Shown: positions 1 to 6,138 of the stretch, piece after piece
Layout: the number at the start of each line of letters is the position of its first letter
Position numbering within the stretch: position 1 is the stretch's first letter
Assembly (NCBI GenBank): GCA_937914725.1
Contig: CALDMJ010000140.1
Location: 1 to 12,466 of the forward strand
Length of the DNA: 12,466 nt
DNA from: an uncultured Clostridia bacterium
GTDB lineage: Bacteria; Bacillota; Clostridia; Christensenellales; UBA1242
Direction: 5' to 3'
Made by a program: the position numbers and the translations under genes
Notes under the pieces: generated by a model
Seen by the model: the letters and a program-made list of their open reading frames with translations, nothing else
What the model was told of the DNA's origin: nothing
The model's database searches: none

Positions 1-17
1 GGGGGGGGGGGGGGGGG
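1..17. repeat. Poly-G tract (at least 17 G) at the window edge
   Basis: The window opens with 17 consecutive G; the left end is cut off, so the true length is unknown. The reading frame of the following surface protein (codons starting at 18, 21 and so on) is open from the first base after the tract to the stop at 1229. This matches the complete locus at 9717, where a G13 run separates the start codon from the main frame. It is probably a slipped-strand phase-variation tract. A poly-G artefact at a contig end is the alternative, but the open frame running up to the tract and the second, internal G tract speak against it. Confidence 0.7.
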
Positions 18-1229
18 TATAGAGATTATCCACAATTAAGTCAAAAATCTCCACAATTTCAAAGCGAAAACGCCACTAATACTAGACTAAATGGCGGTGC
101 AAATACTAAAAATTTAATAAAACATAATGAAAATGCACATATTACCCATAGCGAGTGTACGAAAATAGACAAATGTGCGCAAAGGGGTAACTATATGCTA
201 AATCATAGTTTGAATGATAAATCTAATATAAAATTACATAATAATAGTGCAGCGCGAAATCCGCGTTGCAAACGTTCCACGCCAGCATTAATGCTTTTGT
301 GGCTTTTTGTGTTTGCATTGTTTGCGTGTGTGTATTTTATTAACGCGCCACAAAACAACGCAACCGCCTCAGGCACTGCAACTGTTGCAAGCACAAGTTT
401 GAGCGGCAGCGGAACATCTGCTAGTCCTTATCTAATACAAAGTGGCAGTGATATGCTGTTCTTGTCAACGACTTCCGACACTGCAACATACTGGGCAAGT
501 GGTAAGTATTTTAAACTTACAAATAATATAGAAATAATTGCAGATACGTGGAGTCCTATTGGGAATAGTTCTACAAAATTTCAAGGAACATTTGACGGAC
601 AAGGTAATATCATAACTATTCAATCTACAAACGACAGTGCGGTAACAATCGCTTCTAACTATGCTGGGTTATTCGGTTATGTAAGTGGAACAGTGGAAAA
701 AGTGTCTAGCAATTGGGCAAACGGGCTAAGCGTGACACCTTCAAGTACTTCAAATGATGCATATATTGGCGGAGTTATAGGATATACGGATGGCACAGTA
801 ACAAATGTCGGGAATTATGGAGACATAGCATTTTCTAACACGTCTTTTACTGGGAGTATTCATATTGGTGGGGTAGTGGGGCATTATGATTCCGATTCTT
901 CAATTTATTTTTCAAAGGCAATTAACTATGGAAATATAAATGTTGCAACGGGTGGTGCGATATATTGTGCAGGCGTTATCGGTTTTATGTCAGGAGGGAC
1001 AATTAATGATGCCACTTCAGCATCCAACTGCGCTTTCATTGGAGACATAAGGGCAATAAGTAGCACATCAAGCGCGAATGTAGCAGGTATAGTATATCGT
1101 GTGTGCTATAATCATGATGGTCCGTCTAGTGGTACATCTCCTTCAAGTTACATCAAATTGCTTTGTAGTGACGAACAATTTGAGCGGGAATATGGTAGGA
1201 GGTGTCGTTTGCAATTTATACACTTCTAA
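1..1229 (+). CDS. Phase-variable GLUG-type surface protein, 5' part (5'-partial, frameshifted)
   Basis: N-terminal part of a large surface protein. The frame is open from the G tract (first full codon after it at 18) through ATG 195 to TAA 1227-1229. The 59 codons between 18 and 195 encode a polar N/K/Q-rich leader. Counting from ATG 195, residues 31-49 form a hydrophobic helix, followed by an NNATASG stretch that could be a signal peptidase site. Residues 79-230 carry GLUG-type repeats, with the motifs SPIGNS, FQGTFDGQGN, AGLFGYV, YIGGVIGY and HIGGVVGH typical of exported adhesin-like proteins. A start at ATG 195 is possible (AAAGGGG at 181-187, 7 nt before it), but by analogy with the complete locus at 9717 the real start lies before the tract. 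The frame leaves the domain near 1140: the natural continuation is in the next frame (1147-2625). The role as adhesin or antigen is inferred. Confidence 0.75.
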   Translation, partial: GGGGGYRDYPQLSQKSPQFQSENATNTRLNGGANTKNLIKHNENAHITHSECTKIDKCAQRGNYMLNHSLNDKSNIKLHNNSAARNPRCKRSTPALMLLWLFVFALFACVYFINAPQNNATASGTATVASTSLSGSGTSASPYLIQSGSDMLFLSTTSDTATYWASGKYFKLTNNIEIIADTWSPIGNSSTKFQGTFDGQGNIITIQSTNDSAVTIASNYAGLFGYVSGTVEKVSSNWANGLSVTPSSTSNDAYIGGVIGYTDGTVTNVGNYGDIAFSNTSFTGSIHIGGVVGHYDSDSSIYFSKAINYGNINVATGGAIYCAGVIGFMSGGTINDATSASNCAFIGDIRAISSTSSANVAGIVYRVCYNHDGPSSGTSPSSYIKLLCSDEQFEREYGRRCRLQFIHF

Positions 1230-2625
1230 CACCCCAATTGGGGGCTCAAATGGCGGGGACATTGAAAACTGTTTTGTGGCAACGGAATCAGACGCCACAA
1301 TCAGTGGTACTACAGTTGGTTATTTTGCTGGAAACAACGCTCAAGGGACAGAAAGTAGTTGCAAATATGGCGCAAATATAACTCTCTCAGGGACAACGCA
1401 AGATACGTGGGGAACAAGTGACCCAACATTGAATTTAAAAAGCGCATCCACATTCTCGGACTGGGACACCAGCATTTGGAATATTGTTGACGGAAAATAC
1501 CCAACCTTAAAAGCACTCAAACAATTGGTGACCGAACACACAATCACATTTGACGTAACAACAAACGGCGGCAGTGGTGCAAGTATTTCAACTGCTACAG
1601 TGGCAGTTGAGGACGGCGAATCGTTAACAATGGCAACATTGAATGCGCAAAAAGCGCTTGCCCTAAAGGCAAATTGGACGTGCATCGGCTGGAGCAAAAC
1701 CGCTGGAACAAGTGCCGTTATCACCGCCGACATAACAAATGTTACGGACGATTTTATATTATATGCAGTCTTTAGCCGCGATTTGGCAGCAAATTTCTAT
1801 GAACTTAACGCAACAACTGCAACACAAGTCAAAGGCACAATTTACAATAAGACTACGCAAACGCAAGTGACGACGCCCGCACTAAGTAATTCTTCATACA
1901 CAAAAGTGGGGTGGAGTGCATCCACAAACTACACTGGCAGCGTCACGGCGCAAAATACAAAGATTACATTGACGGAAAGCACGACAGGCGCAACATACTA
2001 TGCAGTTTATAGTTATACCGTAACAGTGTCTTACAACGCAAACGGCGGTTCTGGAACAATGACCGCATCGACAGGCACGGCATATTTGACCGCAAACAAA
2101 ACGACTTCGCCGACCAAGAAAAGTGTATCAATCACATTGAAAAATAATACCTTTACAAAAGCGGGCTATAAATTCACAAAGTGGGCGCAAGGTAGTACTT
2201 CTGGCAATCAGTATGCAGCAGGCGCAAGCGTTTCGCTCAGTGCAAACGCGACATTCTACGCAATTTGGGAGTCAAACACATATGTGACAACATTCACAGC
2301 AACCTTTACCAACGAAACGCCAAAGGGCGGAATTTTCCTCTACATTTTGCGTGACGACGGCAACGGTGGCTACTCAGAATTTTACTCACATTACTTTGAC
2401 GGGAAAACAAACACGCAATCGGCAAAATATAGCCTCGAAAAAGGTGCAACATATCGTGTTGTTATCAGCAAACCATATGTATGGGATTTTGACATTAGCG
2501 GAACAAATGTTTCGGGCGCAAGTTTTGTAAACGGAAAATTTACATTCACAACCGCTAGTGATTCAGGCGTCGTAGCAATCACTTCAACAGGTGGCACACC
2601 ACCAAACACGTTTACGATTGTTTAA
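1147..2625 (+). CDS. Surface protein, 3' part: end of GLUG region, InlB B-like repeats and C-terminal domain (frameshifted fragment)
   Basis: Continuation of the preceding gene in the +1 frame. It has no credible start: ATG 1099 in this frame lacks a ribosome binding site, and the peptide before about 1147 matches nothing expected. Real sequence resumes with TSNCFVVTNNLSGNMVGGV, which parallels IENCFVATESDATISG further on. A closing WNIVDGKYPTLK motif (about 1485-1512) ends the GLUG region. Three InlB B-repeat-like (Listeria-Bacteroides, Flg_new) units follow, at about 1537-1776, 1792-2010 and 2014-2271; the first and third show the NGGSG and GW/KW plus YAVF/YAIW signatures. The last ~115 residues form a C-terminal domain (LYILRDDGN, FTFTTASD, ending NTFTIV) that is similar to the end of the protein at 11779. 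There is no LPXTG motif or C-terminal membrane helix. A terminator follows 26 nt after the stop. Confidence 0.75.
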   Translation, partial: VTSNCFVVTNNLSGNMVGGVVCNLYTSNTPIGGSNGGDIENCFVATESDATISGTTVGYFAGNNAQGTESSCKYGANITLSGTTQDTWGTSDPTLNLKSASTFSDWDTSIWNIVDGKYPTLKALKQLVTEHTITFDVTTNGGSGASISTATVAVEDGESLTMATLNAQKALALKANWTCIGWSKTAGTSAVITADITNVTDDFILYAVFSRDLAANFYELNATTATQVKGTIYNKTTQTQVTTPALSNSSYTKVGWSASTNYTGSVTAQNTKITLTESTTGATYYAVYSYTVTVSYNANGGSGTMTASTGTAYLTANKTTSPTKKSVSITLKNNTFTKAGYKFTKWAQGSTSGNQYAAGASVSLSANATFYAIWESNTYVTTFTATFTNETPKGGIFLYILRDDGNGGYSEFYSHYFDGKTNTQSAKYSLEKGATYRVVISKPYVWDFDISGTNVSGASFVNGKFTFTTASDSGVVAITSTGGTPPNTFTIV

Positions 2626-2650
2626 CACATTATGCATTCGTGCAACTTTT

Positions 2651-2684
2651 AAAAATAGTAATGAGATACATTACTATTTTTTTT
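2651..2684 (+). terminator. Rho-independent terminator of the first surface gene
   Basis: A perfect 13-bp stem (AAAAATAGTAATG at 2651-2663 with CATTACTATTTTT at 2669-2681), a 5-nt loop and a T run to 2684, 26 nt after the stop codon at 2625. Confidence 0.88.
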
Positions 2685-2715
2685 GTGTCATTTTGTTATA
2701 GAAATAGATGAAACA

Positions 2716-2774
2716 TTAATTGTTAAAGTAAATACCATAGTGAAGTTTGAGGTAGAATTTACTTTGACAATTAA
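2716..2774. repeat. 18-bp inverted repeat with 23-nt spacer
   Basis: The left arm TTAATTGTTAAAGTAAAT (2716-2733) and right arm ATTTACTTTGACAATTAA (2757-2774) are reverse complements at 17 of 18 positions. The pair lies between the terminator at 2651-2684 and the promoter of the SUFU gene. The right arm contains a TTGACA hexamer but no matching -10 element at the right distance. It could be a paired operator, a transcript hairpin or the remnant of a small mobile element. Confidence 0.6.
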
Positions 2775-2813
2775 CAAAAATCAATTTTTTGTGCAAAAAC
2801 AGTACAATATAGT

Positions 2814-2841
2814 TTGAAAAATAGAAAATGTGTGCTATAAT
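2814..2841 (+). promoter_or_regulatory. Sigma-A-type promoter of the SUFU gene (extended -10)
   Basis: TTGAAA at 2814-2819, a 16-bp spacer and TATAAT at 2836-2841 preceded by TGC, giving a perfect extended -10 (TGnTATAAT). It places the transcript start near 2848, just ahead of the ribosome binding site at 2851-2858, and rules out the in-frame GTG at 2830 as a start. Confidence 0.8.
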
Positions 2842-2865
2842 ATTTTTCATAAAGGCGAAATTACT

Positions 2866-3447
2866 ATGAGATTGAAAAAAGCACTAAAGAACATAGATAA
2901 AATACTAGACTATATTTGCGACGATATTGGTATTATTCACGACGGCATAGCGCTTGAAAATGAGGGCATCCTCTTTTGTATGGTGGATGTCGAACCTAGA
3001 GAAGAAGCAGACCATCGGCTTTTGATGACGACAGGACTGTCCAACATTGATAACAACTTTTTGCCTGACCAACTTTGCGGTATCGAACTATATATGCGCG
3101 TGCCTAAAGATTGGAAGTTTACGTACGACGAAGACTATGAGTTTGGGTGGCCGCGCAAAGTTTTTACAGAAGCTGCGGATATAATATATAGCGGGAGAGC
3201 AGTTGTTAGAGGCTCAACAATTGCATTTGAACATTTGATTAATGGTTCAAAACATTCCGCAGTTGCTATAGGTACAAACGAAAACGATTACTTTGTAATG
3301 CAAACGAAAAAAGGATATATCGTGTACCTAAATGTCCAAACAATTACTAACGCGGAGCGCGAACAACTTATTGCGGGCAATGACGAATTGCTTGATAAGA
3401 TTTGCAACCTGCCATACGTCGACCCGTCGCGCGCATCACTTGTATAA
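2866..3447 (+). CDS. Suppressor of fused (SUFU) domain protein
   Basis: A 193-residue soluble protein without signal peptide or membrane helix. The SUFU pattern is visible in order: LLMTTGLSN (residues 52-60), GIELYMRVPKDW (72-83), WPRKVFTEAADII (95-107), then the core strand YIVYLNVQTITNAE (151-164), EQLIAGNDELLDKI (166-179) and the closing VDPSRASLV (185-193), which corresponds to the family's C-terminal Vd.nRp.v. The start is ATG 2866, with AAAGGCGA at 2851-2858; the longer in-frame GTG at 2830 sits inside the promoter. Bacterial SUFU proteins are poorly understood; some act as immunity proteins in polymorphic toxin loci. No toxin is visible here and the gene is monocistronic, so a specific partner cannot be named. 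Confidence 0.85.
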   Translation: MRLKKALKNIDKILDYICDDIGIIHDGIALENEGILFCMVDVEPREEADHRLLMTTGLSNIDNNFLPDQLCGIELYMRVPKDWKFTYDEDYEFGWPRKVFTEAADIIYSGRAVVRGSTIAFEHLINGSKHSAVAIGTNENDYFVMQTKKGYIVYLNVQTITNAEREQLIAGNDELLDKICNLPYVDPSRASLV

Positions 3448-3835
3448 ACAGCATCGAATTTGTAAAGCAAAACATAATCAAGCATTATTTTTTTATTATT
3501 GCTACCGCGGTCAAAATATTTGAACGCTCATAATAACCCGCGCCCCCTTCCGGCAAGGCTCGCCTTGACTGCAGGTTTGGTTACCCGTCTCACAACAACA
3601 TACACGCACTAATCAACACACACATCTGTGCCGTCTGGCACTGGTCGAAATGACAACGGGGGTGTATCTTACCACAAATGATAAGGTTATATTTATTTTA
3701 ATGTTGAAGTTGCAGCTTCCACCACAAAAAAGGTACATAGTAAATTAACTATGTACCTAATTTCATATAGTGCCACCCAATTAAACCCACAGCCGCGGCC
3801 TATGCCGCCCAAACCTGTAGCCGTGCGCTAACGTA
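3448..3835. other. Gene-free region with GC-richer island and small hairpins
   Basis: No credible gene. The stretch 3530-3660 is richer in G+C than the surrounding spacer. It carries two short hairpins: CAAGGC-tc-GCCTTG (3554-3567) and GTGCC-gtct-GGCAC (about 3628-3641), the second followed by GGTCGAAATGAC. Read on the minus strand this gives a GTCATTTCGACC string, which resembles dispersed intergenic repeats seen in many bacterial genomes. The terminator of the minus-strand gene lies at 3731-3758. No clear terminator for the SUFU gene is visible near its stop. Confidence 0.5.
3726..3758 (-). terminator. Terminator of the minus-strand small gene
   Basis: A perfect 11-bp inverted repeat AGGTACATAGT (3731-3741) / ACTATGTACCT (3748-3758) with a 6-nt loop. 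Read on the minus strand the stem is followed by six T, a good U tract, 78 nt after the stop codon of the gene at 3836. The plus-strand side lacks a T run, so it serves the minus strand mainly; weak bidirectional action cannot be excluded. Confidence 0.8.
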
Positions 3836-4261
3836 CTAGCGTTCAGGTTCAGGAGTAGGTCGTTCCTTGAAACGGCTGGCAAGTGCAGAACAATCATCAA
3901 GCAAAACCTTTGCGTCAAAGTATTGCGTCTCCACTTCAGCGTAAAGCGCCAAAATTGTTGGCTCATCCGAAATTCGCTTGTTGACACGCAAAGTTTGTTG
4001 CGCAGCACGCGCCTGCAAAGTCTTTGCACGCTCCTTTACAGTATTGAAAGCGTCTTCAAATGTCGCATCCTCAGCAAATTCAATGTTTTCCATATGTTTT
4101 TGCTTACAAGCAATCGAATTAACCTCACGCGCATTGCTAATGATGTTCGCATCAAAATACGCCTTGTTCATAGCAGTAAGATTTGCTTCCGACTCTCTCA
4201 CAACTTTTTGAGAAAAGGCAATCAGCGTTTCGATTTGCTCTTTCTTTTCTGAACCTGTCAT
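3836..4261 (-). CDS. Small helical protein of unknown function
   Basis: A 141-residue protein that I do not recognise. It is polar and rich in Ala, Glu and Lys, looks almost entirely alpha-helical (long heptad-like stretches such as LIAFSQKVVRESEANL and TVKERAKTLQARAAQQ), and ends in a proline-rich charged tail (RFKERPTPEPER). It has no signal peptide, membrane helix or Cys/His metal site, so it is probably cytoplasmic. The start is ATG at 4261-4259, because GGAGGAG lies 6 nt upstream; the in-frame TTG five codons earlier overlaps that ribosome binding site. It is transcribed alone from a perfect consensus promoter through a ~107-nt leader containing palindromes, which suggests high or regulated expression. 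The function is unknown. Confidence 0.72.
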   Translation of the reverse strand: MTGSEKKEQIETLIAFSQKVVRESEANLTAMNKAYFDANIISNAREVNSIACKQKHMENIEFAEDATFEDAFNTVKERAKTLQARAAQQTLRVNKRISDEPTILALYAEVETQYFDAKVLLDDCSALASRFKERPTPEPER

Positions 4262-4267
4262 AATATT

Positions 4268-4274
4268 CTCCTCC
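4268..4274 (-). promoter_or_regulatory. Ribosome binding site deciding the start of the 3836-4261 gene
   Basis: On the minus strand GGAGGAG ends 6 nt before ATG 4261. This near-perfect Shine-Dalgarno sequence makes ATG 4261 the start rather than the in-frame TTG at 4276. Confidence 0.85.
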
Positions 4275-4291
4275 AACCGCCAAATTTTGGC

Positions 4292-4309
4292 AATTGATTT
4301 AAATCAATT
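4292..4309. repeat. 18-bp perfect palindrome in the leader of the minus-strand gene
   Basis: AATTGATTTAAATCAATT is a perfect palindrome. Two further TTGATTAA copies lie at 4323-4330 and 4358-4365, all between the promoter (4375-4403) and the start codon at 4261. A second short palindrome, GCCAAA-t-TTTGGC, covers 4279-4291, next to the ribosome binding site. The arrangement resembles repressor operators or leader hairpins; no regulator is identified. Confidence 0.55.
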
Positions 4310-4374
4310 AGTTATATAAAAATTGATTAACAGTCCGTACATTAGTATAGTATGAACTTGATTAATCTAACGAT

Positions 4375-4403
4375 ATTATATCATATTTTAACGCTTTTGT
4401 CAA
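4375..4403 (-). promoter_or_regulatory. Perfect consensus sigma-A promoter, minus strand
   Basis: On the minus strand TTGACA (4403-4398), exactly 17 bp, then TATAAT (4380-4375). Both hexamers match consensus fully. It drives the gene starting at 4261 with a leader of about 107 nt. Confidence 0.88.
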
Positions 4404-4596
4404 ACACTCAAATGCTTTGGCAAACGGCGCCGCAAATGCACTAACTTTTTAGAGAGGGTTCATCTAAGTTTTAGAAATAAAATAAAGCAAAGGCAAAAAT
4501 TCCTTGAAGTAAATTTTATTGCAAATTTTACTATAAAGATTCCTTAAAAAATAAACTAAATTTATTTTTCAACGCCATTTTTGCTATCTAAAATCC

Positions 4597-4625
4597 TTGC
4601 TTTTCTTTGCAATTTTTGGTACAAT
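4597..4625 (+). promoter_or_regulatory. Likely promoter of the GNAT-like gene
   Basis: TTGCTT (4597-4602), a 17-bp spacer and TACAAT (4620-4625) preceded by TGG, an extended -10 that may compensate for the weak -35. The predicted leader is about 95 nt. Confidence 0.6.
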
Positions 4626-4726
4626 ATATTGAATTTCTAATCGCACAAAGCATTTGCATTTATTCCTTTCATAATGGCTCTGCGATTATTTATAATGGGT
4701 TGTAAAAACAACGAAAAGGGAAACAA

Positions 4727-5848
4727 ATGGTAGATATAATAGAAGTTAAAACAAGAAAACAATTAAAGAAATTTGCTGAGTTTGTCAACAAACTTTATAA
4801 GGGTTGCCCATACTATGTGCCAACGCTTTTTGCTGACGAACTTGATATGTTCTCCCCAAGTGAAAACCCCGCATACGAAGAATGTGAAGTTGTATTGTAT
4901 ATGGCTGAACGCGACGGCAAAGTTGTGGGCAGGATTGCAGGTATCATACAAAATACATACAACCGCATTCGCGACTGCAAATTGGTTAGATTTACGCGCT
5001 TTGACTCAATAGACGACCAAGAGGTCGCAAACGCGCTTTTTGACGCCGTCGCAAAATGGGCAAAGGAGCGAGGCATCAACGGAATCATAGGTCCGCTCGG
5101 CTTTAATGACCTCGACCGTGAAGGACTTTTGATTGAGGGCTTTGACCGCATTTGTACATACGAAACGCAATATAATTACGACTACTATCCGAAATTGATT
5201 GAAAATTACGGTTTTGTCAAAGATGCCGATTGGGTCGAATATCGAATTAAATTTCCAGAACAAATTGACGAGCGCTATGAACGTATTGGCAATAAAATTT
5301 TGGCAAAGTATGAACTTAAAGTCATCCGTGATATGCCGAAAAAAGAATTTATCGGCAAGTACGGCGAGGACATTTTTGACCTTGTCGACGAGGGATACGG
5401 CGCATTGTACGGAACAGTGCCGTTTAGCAAAAAAACACGTCAACTCATTTTGAGCCAATTTGGGTTAGCACTAAACACTGACCTTATGGCACTCGTCGTT
5501 GATAAAGACGACAAGCCCGTCGCTTTTGCGCTGACATTACCGTCACTCTCGAAAGCGCTTGTCGGCTCAGGTGGACACTTGTATCCGCACACAATCATCA
5601 AGCTTTTGAAGGCAATCAAAAAACCAAAAGACATTGACTTTGCACTTGTCGCAGTTAAAGAAGAATACTTGAATAAAGGTTTGAACGGCGTCATTTTTAA
5701 CGAACTTATGCACCGCTTTTTGAAAATGGGCATAGGCTACTGCGAAACAAACTTGAATTTGGAGGACAATATAGCCGTCCAAAATATGTGGCACAACTAT
5801 GAGCGCGAACAACACAAGCGCCGCAGGGCATACCACAAATCAATTTAA
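4727..5848 (+). CDS. GNAT-like (YghO-like) family protein, putative N-acetyltransferase
   Basis: A 373-residue soluble protein of a widespread family usually annotated as GNAT N-acetyltransferase or YghO-like. It shows the family pattern from memory: opening IIEVKTRKQLKKF, PYYVPTLFADELDMF (28-42), NPAYEECEV (47-55), DGKVVGRIAGI (63-73), RFTRFDSIDD (88-97), then GPLGFNDLDREGLLIEGFD (122-140). The C-terminal GNAT half has FALVAVKEEYLNKGLNGVI (305-323) and a closing NLEDNIAVQNMWHNYE...KRRRAYHKSI (344-373). The N-terminal GRIAGI strand and the C-terminal Asn and Arg-x-Tyr elements fit a GNAT fold; substrate and activity of the family are unknown. The start is supported by AAAAGGG 6 nt upstream of the ATG. 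The gene is monocistronic, with its own promoter and a strong terminator. Confidence 0.85.
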   Translation: MVDIIEVKTRKQLKKFAEFVNKLYKGCPYYVPTLFADELDMFSPSENPAYEECEVVLYMAERDGKVVGRIAGIIQNTYNRIRDCKLVRFTRFDSIDDQEVANALFDAVAKWAKERGINGIIGPLGFNDLDREGLLIEGFDRICTYETQYNYDYYPKLIENYGFVKDADWVEYRIKFPEQIDERYERIGNKILAKYELKVIRDMPKKEFIGKYGEDIFDLVDEGYGALYGTVPFSKKTRQLILSQFGLALNTDLMALVVDKDDKPVAFALTLPSLSKALVGSGGHLYPHTIIKLLKAIKKPKDIDFALVAVKEEYLNKGLNGVIFNELMHRFLKMGIGYCETNLNLEDNIAVQNMWHNYEREQHKRRRAYHKSI

Positions 5849-5917
5849 CATTGTTGTTATCTAATAAAACGAAAATTTATTACAAAAGGTAAATGGATTT
5901 AAGCCTTGAGTAGTTTC

Positions 5918-5953
5918 AACAAAAAAGTTGGTTGAAGTGCCAACTTTTTTGTT
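5918..5953 (+). terminator. Terminator of the GNAT-like gene
   Basis: A perfect 14-bp stem AACAAAAAAGTTGG (5918-5931) / CCAACTTTTTTGTT (5940-5953) with an 8-nt loop and T run. Because the left arm contains six A, it could also act on the minus strand. The A/T-rich stretch 5954-6080 between the two convergent terminators shows no gene. Confidence 0.88.
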
Positions 5954-6080
5954 TATAGTTTTTTATAAATAATAAATAAAATTCACATTGTATTTATTAT
6001 AATGAATATCATTTCTATGATATAAATAATATCTAAAAATTTCGTTAACTACAAATTTACTATAGCGACACGTGTGGTAT

Positions 6081-6127
6081 ATAACAAAAAATACTCCAAC
6101 GAAAAGGTTGAAGTATTTTTTTGTTAT
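6081..6127 (-). terminator. Terminator of the large minus-strand surface gene
   Basis: A 20-bp near-perfect stem (6081-6100 with 6107-6127) around GAAAAG. Read on the minus strand its one irregular pair becomes a G-U wobble and the stem ends in a T run, so it is built for the minus strand. It begins 12 nt beyond the stop codon at 6139. Confidence 0.85.
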
Positions 6128-6138
6128 CAAATAATGAA

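Larger units (their letters stand above)
4262..4726. other. Divergent intergenic region with two promoters and palindromes
   Basis: No gene. It holds the leader and promoter of the minus-strand gene (4262-4403) and the promoter and leader of the GNAT-like gene (4597-4726). In between (4404-4596) the DNA is A/T-rich, with a direct repeat ATTCCTT (about 4498 and 4549) and an imperfect inverted repeat around AGTAAATTTT (about 4507-4531), neither of clear meaning. Confidence 0.6.

Noticed and set aside
1..17. Poly-G as a two-colour sequencing artefact
   Set aside because: Possible for a contig end, but the frame is open exactly from the tract and an equivalent G13 run lies inside the window between a real start and a real frame. 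Kept as a caveat only.
1099..2625. Separate gene starting at ATG 1099
   Set aside because: The ATG has no ribosome binding site, overlaps the good reading frame of the first part, and its first ~15 residues do not fit the domain. It is a frameshifted continuation.
2830..2865. In-frame GTG 2830 as start of the SUFU protein
   Set aside because: It lies inside the extended -10 promoter element. ATG 2866 has its own ribosome binding site and fits the family's start.
5006..5836. Minus-strand open frames across the GNAT-like gene
   Set aside because: They are shadows of a well-supported plus-strand gene and lack ribosome binding sites or recognisable domains.
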